Notes: a model not told the origin generated them from the letters alone. Shown: positions 26,399-35,847, counted from the first letter of the stretch. The stretch: DNA of 51,824 nt from JAEUUM01 sp038326165 (GCA_038326165.1 JBBQJT010000018.1:1-51824), one strand, 5' to 3'. Translations and numbers: made by a program.

Positions 26399-28306
26399 AT
26401 GATTAATTACGCAAATGGATCCGATAGAAATAACTTCTTCTATCGGATCTGTTTTATGATACTTGTATGCATTCCTAACATTAATTATGCTCAAATTTTT
26501 CAAGATAGTTTGAAAGGTAGGCAATTCACTATTTGGGGTCAAGCTGAATCAGATAAAATTGGCAGAAGCAGCTACAATCTGGATACAGTTTTGAATCAAA
26601 TGGAAAGCTTAAGCTTAGCTCAAGCCCTAGAAATTCAAGGTATTGTACAAATAAGAAGCAATGGCGCTGGACTAATGGCAAGCCAATCCGTACATGGAAC
26701 ATCAGCCGTACAAAATCAAATCATATGGAATGGTATCCCTTTGACGAATGGGTTAATTGGCCAACTGGATTTAAGTTTGATACCCCTGTACTCAAATCAA
26801 AGTGTCAATCTCACAACTGGTGGCGGTTCAGATCTCTGGGGCTATGGAGCAATTGGCAGCACATTAACCATCAACGACAATGAACATGCAAACAGTCAAT
26901 TAGAATCAATCTTCAGTTACAACAGCTTAAATACATTTCAAGGAAATATTCAGTTTCATTCAAAGGCAGGAAAAAATAAGTATTCCTTAAGTTTGGGTAC
27001 CACACAAGGCAATAATTCATTCAGCATAATAAATTATACAAGCCCATTAAAAGAAGAAAGGAGTATTTCTACGCCAATCAATTCAAGACAAGCACAGCTT
27101 TCTTATAGCAGAGAAATTTCTCCAATTCTGAAATTCACCTCTAACCTACTTGTGTTAGGAGTAGTTCGCCAAATTCCAACTTCATTGATAGAAGCTGAAG
27201 GTTCTTCAGAACAAACCGATTTTCAGGTTCGTTGGAGCAATCAAGCCACATTTCCATTCATGTCGGGTCAGCTGAAGGCGACTTTAGGCGTAAGTTATGA
27301 TGAAATTGGATTTAAGAATGCTGCCATCCAAAATATTGGCAAATTTGGTTTAGGTTTTGGGCAAATATCTTGGTTGCGAAAGTTTAAAAAATCCAATGTA
27401 GATATTCAAATTCAGCAACGAATGGAATATGGTCAAAATGGTAGTTTCCAAACAGATTCTGAGCCTGTTGCCACCAAAAGCCGTCAGCTTTCAGCCATCT
27501 TATTCAGGTATGATTTTCATTTTACTTCACTGTTGAGCAGCAGCTTTACCTCAAGACTAGAACATTGGAGAACACAAAAAACTATTCCTACAGGTACTCT
27601 TGGACTCCAATACGGTAAAACTTATAAGATTAAGGCATATTCAGGCTTCAATTATCGGTTCCCAAGCTTCAATGATTTGTTTTGGCAACCTGGTGGCAAT
27701 CCAAATCTACGATCCGAACGGAGCTTCAACTCAGGTTTGGAAATATCCTTACCGTTTAAAATAGGAGCAGTTTCTAATGACGTCAGGATTGAGGGCTTCA
27801 ACCATTATGTAAATGATTGGATTCAGTGGGTGCCGGAAACTCAATTTTTTAGTCCAAAAAACATTCAAAACGTCCATTCCTTTGGGGCTAATCTTCACAT
27901 TACAAGTCAGCTTCCTATTGGTGGTAAATCGATCTTCATCCAACAAAATATTCAATATACAGACACAAAATCTGTCCGGTCCATTTTCAATAATGTTGGT
28001 CAACAATTACCCTACATTGCATATTGGACTTACTCCAATTTCATGAAATATGAATTTAAATCATACGGCATCGCAATCTGGTCACAGTTTATGGGCAACA
28101 GATATACGGACATTGAAAACAGTGTTTCATTGGATCCATTCTTTGTTTTTTCATGCCAAATCCAAAAACAAATAATTTTAAAAAAAGTACTTCTTACCCC
28201 TGGCATCAGGATCAACAATATCTTTGATACTTACTACGAGAATATAAGGTTTCGGCCAAGAGAACCACGTTTTATTAATTTTCAACTCAATCTAAAAATA
28301 ATATGA
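26399..28306 (+). CDS. TonB-dependent outer-membrane receptor, BtuB-like
   Basis: A 635-residue outer-membrane beta-barrel receptor. After the signal region the plug domain reads LAQALEIQGIVQIRSNGAG, then SVHGTSAVQNQIIWNGIPL and LTTGGGSDLWGYGAIGSTL. The rest alternates amphipathic strands and ends in NIRFRPREPRFINFQLNLKI. The next gene is a beta-propeller lipoprotein overlapping by ATGA, the arrangement of BtuB-BtuG cobalamin importers, so corrinoid uptake is likely but not proven. The start is uncertain: from 26399 the signal peptide has arginines ahead of the hydrophobic core, but a strong hairpin at 26418-26449 overlaps these codons; an ATG at 26456 would leave a very short signal. No cobalamin riboswitch was seen. 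Confidence 0.8.
   Translation: MINYANGSDRNNFFYRICFMILVCIPNINYAQIFQDSLKGRQFTIWGQAESDKIGRSSYNLDTVLNQMESLSLAQALEIQGIVQIRSNGAGLMASQSVHGTSAVQNQIIWNGIPLTNGLIGQLDLSLIPLYSNQSVNLTTGGGSDLWGYGAIGSTLTINDNEHANSQLESIFSYNSLNTFQGNIQFHSKAGKNKYSLSLGTTQGNNSFSIINYTSPLKEERSISTPINSRQAQLSYSREISPILKFTSNLLVLGVVRQIPTSLIEAEGSSEQTDFQVRWSNQATFPFMSGQLKATLGVSYDEIGFKNAAIQNIGKFGLGFGQISWLRKFKKSNVDIQIQQRMEYGQNGSFQTDSEPVATKSRQLSAILFRYDFHFTSLLSSSFTSRLEHWRTQKTIPTGTLGLQYGKTYKIKAYSGFNYRFPSFNDLFWQPGGNPNLRSERSFNSGLEISLPFKIGAVSNDVRIEGFNHYVNDWIQWVPETQFFSPKNIQNVHSFGANLHITSQLPIGGKSIFIQQNIQYTDTKSVRSIFNNVGQQLPYIAYWTYSNFMKYEFKSYGIAIWSQFMGNRYTDIENSVSLDPFFVFSCQIQKQIILKKVLLTPGIRINNIFDTYYENIRFRPREPRFINFQLNLKII
26418..26449 (+). terminator. Strong hairpin at the 5' end of the TonB receptor gene
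   Basis: GATCCGATAGAA and TTCTATCGGATC form a perfect 12-bp stem around an 8-nt loop. A short T-rich tract (TGTTTT) follows. It sits 52 nt after the stop of the giant secreted protein gene and may end its transcript. It also overlaps the first codons of the receptor frame, so an attenuator role is possible. Confidence 0.65.
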
Positions 28307-29313
28307 AAAATCTAATTCTATTCATTGCACTTTGTTTACTTTTTGCTTGTAAAAAAGAAGATGAGCCTAGTAGTGGAAAGTACAATGATGGGATCTTTGT
28401 ACTTAACGAAGGCAATTTTGGAACCGGTAATGGAAGCATAAGCTATTGGAACAGAGAAAATAAATCCTCAACTACAGATATCTTTTCAATTGAAAACGGT
28501 GGCGCACTGGTTGGCAATATCCTACAAAGTATGACTGTATCAGGTGATCGACGCTATTTGGTGGTCAATAACTCCAATAAAATTGTTGTAACTGATTTGA
28601 ATTTTAAATTTATCAATGAAATAAAAGGATTTGAACTGCCGAGATATATAAAAATTATTGGCGATCAGGCCTTTGTAACCCAATGGGGTGCAGATGGTAT
28701 AAGCGGTTCACTGAAAATTGTTGATCTCAGCAGTTCGACGATTACAAATACAATTGCTTTAGGAAAAGGTCCTGAAAATATCCTTTTACGAAACAGCAAA
28801 TTGTATATTGGCAGCACTGGAGGTTATGATGTGGATAACAAAATGTGGATCATTAACCCTACAAGCTTAACAATCGAAAAAACATTGACGCTAAGTGACA
28901 ATCCAAGCATTTTTGCAGAATTGGATGGCCATTTATACATATTGTGTAAAGGCTACTACAATTTTAACAATCCAGCCAACAGTACAGATGGTGCTCTGGT
29001 AAGATTGAAGGATGATGAAATTGACCAATCCTACCCGATAGGAGGACAAGCAGAGAGATTGGTAGCAGCTGACAATGCATTGTATTTAACCAATTATGGG
29101 TCTTTGAATAAGTTTACTGCTGCAGGTGGAATAAGCTCATTATCACTAAATAAATTGTTTTACGGTTTAGGTGTGGACACTAAAACTGGCAATATTGTAG
29201 GGCTTGATGCTAAAAACTATGCCTCGAGCGGACAAGCTTATATCATTGATGGAACATCTATTATTGATTCATTTACTACAGGAATAATTCCTACCGAGGT
29301 CTATACAGAATAA
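28303..29313 (+). CDS. DUF5074/YncE-like beta-propeller surface lipoprotein, BtuG-like
   Basis: A 336-residue lipoprotein. The signal MKNLILFIALCLLFACKKEDE has a lipobox cysteine at residue 16; the charged KKEDE after it fits surface export of Bacteroidota lipoproteins. The rest is a beta-propeller of YncE/DUF5074 type (GIFVLNEGNFGTGNGSISYW, then repeated blades such as DQAFVTQWG, SKLYIGSTGG and NALYLTNYG). In Bacteroides thetaiotaomicron the related BtuG caps BtuB and binds vitamin B12 with very high affinity. ATGA overlap with the TonB receptor supports the same pairing here. Corrinoid specificity is inferred. Confidence 0.8.
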   Translation: MKNLILFIALCLLFACKKEDEPSSGKYNDGIFVLNEGNFGTGNGSISYWNRENKSSTTDIFSIENGGALVGNILQSMTVSGDRRYLVVNNSNKIVVTDLNFKFINEIKGFELPRYIKIIGDQAFVTQWGADGISGSLKIVDLSSSTITNTIALGKGPENILLRNSKLYIGSTGGYDVDNKMWIINPTSLTIEKTLTLSDNPSIFAELDGHLYILCKGYYNFNNPANSTDGALVRLKDDEIDQSYPIGGQAERLVAADNALYLTNYGSLNKFTAAGGISSLSLNKLFYGLGVDTKTGNIVGLDAKNYASSGQAYIIDGTSIIDSFTTGIIPTEVYTE

Positions 29314-29331
29314 AAGTAAAATAGCAATGAA

Positions 29332-29544
29332 CTAGTTTAGGTCAGCATCTTCATGATTCAATGAAGCATTTATTTCATCGGAAATATTGCGCAACTTATC
29401 TTTACAGAATTTAATCAGTTCATTGCTTTTTATAACTTTTTCACGCATTTGCTCCATGCTCACTTGTTCACTTTGCAAATCTGATAAAATCTTTTGCAAT
29501 TCGGCATAGGCTGCGTCAAAGTTGAGGTTTTTACTTACTTTCAT
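29332..29544 (-). CDS. xseB: Exodeoxyribonuclease VII small subunit
   Basis: A 70-residue all-helical protein that binds XseA to form the exonuclease VII complex, which degrades single-stranded DNA from both ends. The motif LNFDAAYAELQKILSDLQ followed by MEQMREKVIKSNELIKFCKDKL is the XseB pattern. Its start lies 14 nt inside the end of xseA. Confidence 0.9.
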   Translation of the reverse strand: MKVSKNLNFDAAYAELQKILSDLQSEQVSMEQMREKVIKSNELIKFCKDKLRNISDEINASLNHEDADLN

Positions 29545-30787
29545 TTTTCGCTATCTTGGTTAAAACGCTGGTGATGACAAATTCATTCGTAAAACTGGTT
29601 AATTCATCCTTTACTCTAGGTATATTTTGTGCCGAAACCCGTCTTCCATTGATTTCAGTCCAGCTAAAGCCTCGTTTGAGTTGAGAATCTGGGGCTATTT
29701 GGGCAATCAATTCTTGAATTGAACTCAGTTTAGTGGACCATTTTTCAAGACCAACTTTCGAAATATATTTGATTTGACTACTTAATTGATTCAAAGCTTG
29801 AGCTGTATTTCGGATTCTGTTCTCAAGTACCCATCGCAAATTTTGTTGTATCACATCCATACTATTAACATGAAATTGAAGCAATTGGCTCACGGATGAA
29901 ACGATTTTTTGGTATGTGAATAACACGGCTGCTTCAAATTCCATATTGCGCTGGATAATGAATTCCGAGACAGCTGTAGGCGTTTTGAGCGATCTACAAG
30001 CAGCCAAATCTGCCACAGACTCATCAATATCATGACCTATTCCTGTCAAAACAGGAATCTTAGACTTCGATATTTGAATGGCAATGTTGGGATGATCAAA
30101 ATCTGCTAGATCAACTTTGCCTCCTCCCCCTCTGATGATGACTATTACATCAAAGTCTCCTCGAGAAGCTATTTCTTCCATCTGTGCACAAACTTCGGGA
30201 GCTGCACTTGCTCCTTGCATTGCCGAAGGAAATAAATTGCTTTTGAAGGCATACCCATAAGGATTGTCCTCAAGTTGTCGAACAAAATCTTGCAGGCCAG
30301 CTGCTGTTGGTGAAGAAATAATTGCAATCCGCTGAATAACATTAGGAATGGGAAGCATTTTGTTTTTCAACAAAATACCTTTGGCAGTCAAATCGCGGAT
30401 GGTTTCTGCCCTTTGAAGTGCAAGTTTTCCAATTGTAAAACTGAGATCCATGTCCTCAATGATCAATTTTAAGCCATATCGCTCATTAAAATCGACCTTC
30501 ACCTTGACCAAAATCTCGCGTCCAGGTTGCAAGGCACTTTCCTGTTCACCACCCAATTTTTTATAAATAGAATTTAGCTGGGTACGCCAAATTACCGCCG
30601 AAGCTTGAGCAATGATATCAGCATCTGGTGACGGTTTTTCAATCACTTCCAAGTAGGCATGTCCGCGAGACTCCCTGAAAGAAGCTATTTCACATGAAAT
30701 CCAGATCGAGTCCTGAAAATTCAAAGCTACCACCCGCCGGATGTATTCATTGAGGTTATATAGACTTATAGAAGGATTATTGAACAT
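29531..30787 (-). CDS. xseA: Exodeoxyribonuclease VII large subunit
   Basis: The 418-residue catalytic subunit of exonuclease VII. An N-terminal OB-fold (about 5-105: SISLYNLNEYIRRVV, ISCEIASFRESRGHAYLEV) is followed by the catalytic domain with IAIISSPTAAGLQDF, VIIRGGGGKVDLADFDH and GIGHDIDESVADLAACRSLK, then PTAVSEFI and a coiled-coil arm. RGGGG-K replaces the RGGGS-x-E form of E. coli. Arranged xseA-xseB with overlap. The 273-bp region upstream to 31060 shows only the rluF promoter. Confidence 0.93.
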   Translation of the reverse strand: MFNNPSISLYNLNEYIRRVVALNFQDSIWISCEIASFRESRGHAYLEVIEKPSPDADIIAQASAVIWRTQLNSIYKKLGGEQESALQPGREILVKVKVDFNERYGLKLIIEDMDLSFTIGKLALQRAETIRDLTAKGILLKNKMLPIPNVIQRIAIISSPTAAGLQDFVRQLEDNPYGYAFKSNLFPSAMQGASAAPEVCAQMEEIASRGDFDVIVIIRGGGGKVDLADFDHPNIAIQISKSKIPVLTGIGHDIDESVADLAACRSLKTPTAVSEFIIQRNMEFEAAVLFTYQKIVSSVSQLLQFHVNSMDVIQQNLRWVLENRIRNTAQALNQLSSQIKYISKVGLEKWSTKLSSIQELIAQIAPDSQLKRGFSWTEINGRRVSAQNIPRVKDELTSFTNEFVITSVLTKIAKNESK

Positions 30788-31048
30788 GATAAAAATGGAT
30801 GCGCGAAGTTAGTTGATATCGAGCCAGAATCGAAAAAAAGTGAACAAAGCTTTTCATATTTCAAGATAAAAAAAACCTGATATATCTCATAAAGCGTTCA
30901 AGATAGTATAAAAAGTAAATTAATTGTCAACCAACATTGAACACACAAACTGAAAGCAATAATCAGTTTATCCCATTAAATCTCAAAGCTTAAGCTTAAC
31001 AAATCAATAGTTCCAAATACTCAAATTCGGGTTTCAACAAATTAGCTT

Positions 31049-31056
31049 TAGCTTTG
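31049..31056 (+). promoter_or_regulatory. -7 promoter box TAGCTTTG of rluF, close to the ATG
   Basis: A full TAnnTTTG match ending four bases (CTAA) before the ATG at 31061, predicting a transcript that begins at the start codon. Confidence 0.55.
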
Positions 31057-31060
31057 CTAA

Positions 31061-32122
31061 ATGGAACCAAGTGAAGCAGGTATACAAATCAACAAGTTCG
31101 TAAGTAACTCTGGCTATTGTTCACGAAGAGAGGCAGATAAGCTTATTGAACAAGAAAGAGTCAATATCAATAATGTGGTTGCATTATTGACAGACCGTGT
31201 GAAACCAGGAGACAAAGTAGCAGTAGATGGCGAATTTATTAAAACTGTTACCAAAGATCATGTGTATCTGGCTTTTAACAAACCAATAGGAGTAACTAGT
31301 ACAACAGACTCAAGCGACAAACGAAATATTATCCATTATATCAAATACCCAAAGCGGATTTTCCCTATTGGCAGGTTGGATAAAGAAAGTGAAGGTCTGA
31401 TACTGCTTACAGATGATGGTGATATAGTTAATAAGATATTGCGAGCTGGCAATCAGCATGAAAAAGAGTACATCGTAACAGTTGATAAAGCTATTACTCC
31501 AGATTTCATTGACAAAATGGGAGGGGGAGTGCCCATATTAGACACAGTAACACAATTGTGTAAAGTCAGACAGTTGGGCAGCAAAAAATTCAATGTCGTT
31601 TTGACCCAAGGGCTGAATAGGCAGATAAGACACATGTGCGACTATTTGAATTATAAAGTCGTAGCACTCAAACGAGTAAGAATCATGCATATCTTATTGG
31701 ATGATATTCCGGTTGGCAAATGGCGAAAACTACTTCCTCATGAAATAAAGGAACTCAACGAAAAACTATTGACCTCTACAAAAACAGAGGATGGCTCGAT
31801 CCGAAAAGCAAGTTTTAGAAAAAAAGCAGTTCATTCATTAAAGCCAAAATCTGAAGTAAGACAAGCAGATTCGACAGGTAAACCAAAATTTAAGTCAAAA
31901 TCAGATCAGGTAAATAAAAGTTCAGCGCCAAAGTCAAAATTCAAACCGAAATCATCCAGCTCCGAAAAAGGACCTTCCTCAAAGTACTCAACTTCTAGGA
32001 AACCTGAAAAATCAGGAAGTAAGCCAAGCAAAGGTCCTTCAAGCCCAAGAAATGCAAAAAGCACCAGTGGCCCTAATAGTAAAACAAGAAATAGACCACC
32101 AAATAAAGAACGGACTAGATAG
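31061..32122 (+). CDS. rluF: 23S rRNA pseudouridine(2604) synthase RluF
   Basis: Isomerises uridine 2604 of 23S rRNA to pseudouridine. The 353 residues have an S4 RNA-binding domain at about 8-60 (INKFVSNSGYCSRREADKLI) and the RsuA/RluF catalytic domain (FPIGRLDKESEGLILLTDDG with the catalytic aspartate; NKILRAGNQHEKEYIVTVDK; GLNRQIRHMCDYLNY). NQHEKEY and GVPILDTVT are characteristic of RluF. The last about 110 residues are a low-complexity basic tail of K, S and P, as in other RluF proteins, and probably bind RNA. Confidence 0.92.
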   Translation: MEPSEAGIQINKFVSNSGYCSRREADKLIEQERVNINNVVALLTDRVKPGDKVAVDGEFIKTVTKDHVYLAFNKPIGVTSTTDSSDKRNIIHYIKYPKRIFPIGRLDKESEGLILLTDDGDIVNKILRAGNQHEKEYIVTVDKAITPDFIDKMGGGVPILDTVTQLCKVRQLGSKKFNVVLTQGLNRQIRHMCDYLNYKVVALKRVRIMHILLDDIPVGKWRKLLPHEIKELNEKLLTSTKTEDGSIRKASFRKKAVHSLKPKSEVRQADSTGKPKFKSKSDQVNKSSAPKSKFKPKSSSSEKGPSSKYSTSRKPEKSGSKPSKGPSSPRNAKSTSGPNSKTRNRPPNKERTR

Positions 32123-32302
32123 TTGGTGATACAATACTTTGTCAAGTTGTAACTTGAATTAGGAAATATCAATAATTCTTTGGATATTTACGAATTAAAT
32201 TTTTCCATATTTACTGATTTGTATTATATATATTTTTTATATCTCTTTTAAGATAAGTTAACTTCAATAAATTAAACTGTATTTGTTTAGCTTCACAATG
32301 TC

Positions 32303-33085
32303 ATGAATGAACCAAGTAAATTCATTTCGAATCTAAAATCCTTTCTAGAGGAAATAGGTGAATTATCGAGTTTTGCTGGAAGGTATTTCAGAGAGGTCTT
32401 CAAAAAACCATATGAAATGACTGAACTATTGCAACAATGCTATAGCATGGGAAACAAGTCCTTACTATTGGTTGGTGTAACTGGCTTTATTATAGGACTT
32501 GTATTTACCTTACAATCTCGGCCCACACTTGAAGAATTTGGAGCTGCCTCTTGGATTCCAGCAATGGTGGGCATATCCATTATTAGAGAAATTGGACCAA
32601 TCATAACCGCTCTAATTTGTGCAGGTCGGATTGGCTCAGGAATTGGTGCAGAATTGGGATCAATGAGGGTGACAGAGCAAATTGATGCTATGGAGGTATC
32701 AGGTACCAATCCTTTTAACTATTTGGTCGTTACCAGGATAACAGCTACAACATTGATGCTCCCTATACTTGTTATCTTTGGAGATGCTATTGCATTATTT
32801 GGCTCTGCATTAATTGAAAATGTAAAGGCGAATGTTTCCTTTGAATTATATTTCAATAAAGTTCTACTATCGCTTGAATTCAGGGATATAATCCCCGCCA
32901 CAATTAAAACCTTCTTTTTTGGATTTGCAATTGGACTTGTAGGATGTTTCAAGGGTTATTATTGCCAAAAAGGAACTGCTGGCGTTGGCTTGGCGGCAAA
33001 TTCTGCAGTAGTCTACACTTCATTGTTGCTTTTTGTAATAGATTTTATGGCAGTATTTGTTACGAATATATTTTATGATTTGTAG
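32303..33085 (+). CDS. mlaE: MlaE-type phospholipid ABC transporter permease
   Basis: A 260-residue inner-membrane permease of the MlaE family, which moves phospholipids between the membranes. Typical segments are LVGVTGFIIGLVFTLQSRPT, the conserved loop GAELGSMRVTEQIDAMEVSG and the end GVGLAANSAVVYTSLLLFVIDFM. It begins an mlaE-mlaF-mlaD operon with gaps of 12 and 7 nt. The 180-bp gap upstream is AT-rich, with a small inverted repeat CAAGTT-GT-AACTTG at 32143-32156 and no clear promoter box. Confidence 0.93.
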   Translation: MNEPSKFISNLKSFLEEIGELSSFAGRYFREVFKKPYEMTELLQQCYSMGNKSLLLVGVTGFIIGLVFTLQSRPTLEEFGAASWIPAMVGISIIREIGPIITALICAGRIGSGIGAELGSMRVTEQIDAMEVSGTNPFNYLVVTRITATTLMLPILVIFGDAIALFGSALIENVKANVSFELYFNKVLLSLEFRDIIPATIKTFFFGFAIGLVGCFKGYYCQKGTAGVGLAANSAVVYTSLLLFVIDFMAVFVTNIFYDL

Positions 33086-33097
33086 TTCGATTAAAAT

Positions 33098-33844
33098 ATG
33101 AGTCATCAAAAAACCAAATTGGTTATAAAAATCAGGGATCTATATAAAAGTTATGGGGAGAACCATGTACTTAATGGATTCAACCTTGACCTGTTTGAGG
33201 GAGAGAATTTGGTTGTTATGGGCAAATCTGGATCTGGAAAATCTGTAATGATAAAATGTTTGATCGGTTTAGAAACTACAGATAGTGGAATAATCGAAGT
33301 GATGGATAAAAATACCAATGAGTTAGATGCTAATGAATTGGATGAAATGAGAACAGAGGTAGGATTCTTATTTCAAGGAAGTGCGCTTTATGATTCAATG
33401 TCCGTTCGTGAAAATCTTGAATTCCCGTTAAGAAGGCATGTTAAAAAATTCGGAAACATCAAAGATCCATCTGAATTGATCCTAAACGCCTTGGCAAATG
33501 TAGGACTTGAAAACGCAATAGATTTGATGCCAAATGAGTTGTCAGGAGGTATGAAAAGAAGAATTGCATTAGCAAGAACTTTAATCCTACAGCCTTCAAT
33601 CATCCTGTATGATGAACCAACAACAGGATTGGATCCCATCACCTCTAAAGAAATTATTCTACTCATGAAGTCCATTCAGAAAAAATACAAGACTTCATCA
33701 ATTATCATTACACATGATGTAGACTGTGCAAGGGTCGTGTCCAATCGGATGATTCTTTTGATTGATGGAATAAATTACTGTGAAGGAACTTTTGAAGAAT
33801 TGTCTATATCACCAGACCCTAAAATTCAAGCATTTTTCAAATAA
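33098..33844 (+). CDS. mlaF: MlaF-type phospholipid ABC transporter ATPase
   Basis: A 248-residue cytosolic ATPase. Walker A GKSGSGKSVMIKC, Q-loop GFLFQGSALYDSMSVREN (the form seen in MlaF), signature LSGGMKRRIALAR, Walker B IILYDEPTTGLDP and H-loop IITHDV are all present. It energises lipid movement through MlaE and is followed after 7 nt by mlaD. Confidence 0.95.
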   Translation: MSHQKTKLVIKIRDLYKSYGENHVLNGFNLDLFEGENLVVMGKSGSGKSVMIKCLIGLETTDSGIIEVMDKNTNELDANELDEMRTEVGFLFQGSALYDSMSVRENLEFPLRRHVKKFGNIKDPSELILNALANVGLENAIDLMPNELSGGMKRRIALARTLILQPSIILYDEPTTGLDPITSKEIILLMKSIQKKYKTSSIIITHDVDCARVVSNRMILLIDGINYCEGTFEELSISPDPKIQAFFK

Positions 33845-33851
33845 ATCGAAA

Positions 33852-34826
33852 ATGGAAAAAAAGAAATCAAATACTATCAAATTAGGATTATTCGTCATCA
33901 TAGGTACGTTAATTTTTACTGTAGGAATTTATTTCATTGGAAAGCAAAAAAACTTATTCAACAGCACAGTATCGATAAAAGCTACCTTCGATGACGTCAA
34001 TGGGCTACAAAAAGGAAACAATGTTAGATTTTCAGGTATCAATGTAGGCACAGTCCGAGCCATTAACATGATCAATGATTCGAGTATTCAAGTTGATATG
34101 GTGATTGAGGCAGAAATACTTCAACACATCAAAAAAAATGCAACTGCCACAATTGGATCTGATGGATTGGTTGGAAATGTAATTGTCAATATTTTACCTT
34201 CAGAAGGTACAGCACCATCCATGCAAGAAGGAGATGCTCTGCAAACCAATAAAAAAATTAAAACAGAAGACTTGTTAAAAACTTTGAGTCAAACAAACGA
34301 GAATGCTGCAATTCTGACTGCCAATCTTTTGCTAATTACCGATAAAATAATCAAAGGCAATGGCACCATTGGCGTGTTGCTAAACGATGAAAGAATGGGT
34401 AAAAATATTCAGGCATCTTTGAAATACTTAGAAGAAACAACGCATTCAGCGACAGAATCCATGGCAAAATTGAGTAAACTGATCAGCTCTTTGGATAATA
34501 AGAAGAATTTTATCGGCCTCATGAATGATACGCTTTTAGTTGCTGAAGTAAAGCAAATTGTTCATAACCTAGAAAGCACAAGCGAGAATCTCAAAAAAAC
34601 TGTTGACAACATCAATCAAACTGTAGTGAATGCCAAGGATGGTAAAGGCGCACTTAATTATTTGTCCAATGACCCGAGTTTGGTGAAAAAAATTAATTCC
34701 ATCTTAAGCAATGCCAATCAATCAACTTTGTTGTTGAATCAAAATCTTGAAGCATTAAAACACAATGTGTTTTTTAGAGGCTATTTTAGAAAACAAGAAA
34801 AGCTAAAAGCTGATCCACCTAAGTAA
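33852..34826 (+). CDS. mlaD: MlaD family (MCE domain) lipid transport protein
   Basis: A 324-residue protein with a single N-terminal membrane anchor (about 10-30, LGLFVIIGTLIFTVGIYFIG) and an MCE domain at about 38-120 (ATFDDVNGLQKGNNVRFSGI, NVGTVRAI, IGSDGLVGNVIVNI). A long helical region to the C-terminus follows, as in MCE proteins that form tunnels. The frame is open 24 codons upstream within mlaF; the ATG at 33852 gives MEKKKSNTIKLG and is preferred. Converges with blh. Confidence 0.92.
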   Translation: MEKKKSNTIKLGLFVIIGTLIFTVGIYFIGKQKNLFNSTVSIKATFDDVNGLQKGNNVRFSGINVGTVRAINMINDSSIQVDMVIEAEILQHIKKNATATIGSDGLVGNVIVNILPSEGTAPSMQEGDALQTNKKIKTEDLLKTLSQTNENAAILTANLLLITDKIIKGNGTIGVLLNDERMGKNIQASLKYLEETTHSATESMAKLSKLISSLDNKKNFIGLMNDTLLVAEVKQIVHNLESTSENLKKTVDNINQTVVNAKDGKGALNYLSNDPSLVKKINSILSNANQSTLLLNQNLEALKHNVFFRGYFRKQEKLKADPPK

Positions 34827-34853
34827 GTGTTCCAAATTTAGAAACAAGAAGAG

Positions 34854-35810
34854 TTATGATTTTGATAATTTAGGCTGGACCAACAGCTTATACATTCCCT
34901 GCATTACAAGCGCATGAGGCATTGTTAATGCAGAAATGGCAATTAAAAAGAGCATGAAATTTGAAATCTTTTCATGAAAAAAGTAATTAAAGAGTAACAA
35001 CAGCCCAATTCCTGCAAAACTCAATACTGAAAAAGGAATAAAAGAAATACAGAAAGCTTTAAAACTAACTTGCTTCGTCGGGTTATGATTTAAATGTTTG
35101 TATTCAGTTATTATTACTCTCAATGCGTGCCAAATGCCAAAGTAAATTCCAAATGACAGATAGACAGAAGTTGTTCTAATCAAGGTGTAAAGGATTATTA
35201 AAACAATAAGCTCTTGAAGGAACATATACCACTTTAATTCATTGTCTAAGGCTGTATAAAACAACAGTATTAAAACAGAAAACCCACTTGAATAACTCAG
35301 GTGTTTTATTGTAAAATAAAGGAAGGAATCAAAATTAAGGTTCCAGTCAAAAAGAGTCAAAATAATCGGTTGCAAGGCTTCCCAATTATAAAACCATAGG
35401 TTACTTAAAATAAAGATACCCCATACCAAATATAGCGTCCACTTCTGAAAATTCTTCTCAGGAAGTTTTATGTAGTAGAGTTGTGACTGTCCAAAGTGAT
35501 ATGCAGAAATCAACAGAAAAATCCAAAACATAAGGGCAGGAATCAGCAGCCAGAAACCAATGGTGGTAATTAAAATTAAAATATAGGGAACGTAAAAGGA
35601 AAGTCCAGATTTGGAGATATTATTGGACTCAGCTTTTGAGTGTTGGTATATTATGTGGTCAATTGCACCATGAGGAATACCAAACAAAATGAGGCTAGCT
35701 AAAAAAATCACCTTATCAAAACCAAGGGGTAATTGAGAGCCCAATAAAATAGGTACAATAATTAAAAGTGTGGCTATACCGAATACCTTGTTTTGACTTG
35801 AATTGCCCAT
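34854..35810 (-). CDS. blh: Beta-carotene 15,15'-dioxygenase, Brp/Blh family
   Basis: An integral membrane enzyme that cleaves beta-carotene into two retinals for the rhodopsin upstream. The 318 residues form about eight to nine hydrophobic segments. The four candidate iron-ligand histidine sites are visible: H47 in GIPHGAIDH, H105 in AYHFGQSQ, H228 in GIWHALRVI and H299 in MPHALVM. It is 47 bp downstream of the rhodopsin gene. That gap holds a strong terminator whose T tract ends at the ATG, so blh may be expressed mainly by read-through. No carotenoid synthesis genes are in the window. Confidence 0.93.
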   Translation of the reverse strand: MGNSSQNKVFGIATLLIIVPILLGSQLPLGFDKVIFLASLILFGIPHGAIDHIIYQHSKAESNNISKSGLSFYVPYILILITTIGFWLLIPALMFWIFLLISAYHFGQSQLYYIKLPEKNFQKWTLYLVWGIFILSNLWFYNWEALQPIILTLFDWNLNFDSFLYFTIKHLSYSSGFSVLILLFYTALDNELKWYMFLQELIVLIILYTLIRTTSVYLSFGIYFGIWHALRVIITEYKHLNHNPTKQVSFKAFCISFIPFSVLSFAGIGLLLLFNYFFHEKISNFMLFLIAISALTMPHALVMQGMYKLLVQPKLSKS

Positions 35811-35847
35811 AAAAATAAAAATAGGCCTGATTCAAAAGAACCAGGCC
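35811..35847 (-). terminator. Intrinsic terminator or attenuator between rhodopsin and blh
   Basis: On the minus strand GGCCTGGTTC-TTTT-GAATCAGGCC is a 10-bp stem with one G-T wobble and a TTTT loop. TATTTTTATTTTT follows and ends directly at the blh ATG. Confidence 0.88.

Noticed and set aside
26367..26455. Cobalamin riboswitch before the BtuB-like gene.
   Set aside because: Only one long perfect hairpin is present, and the space is too short for a cobalamin riboswitch.
32143..32156. Terminator after rluF (CAAGTT-GT-AACTTG).
   Set aside because: The loop is two bases, the stem is weak and there is no T tract.
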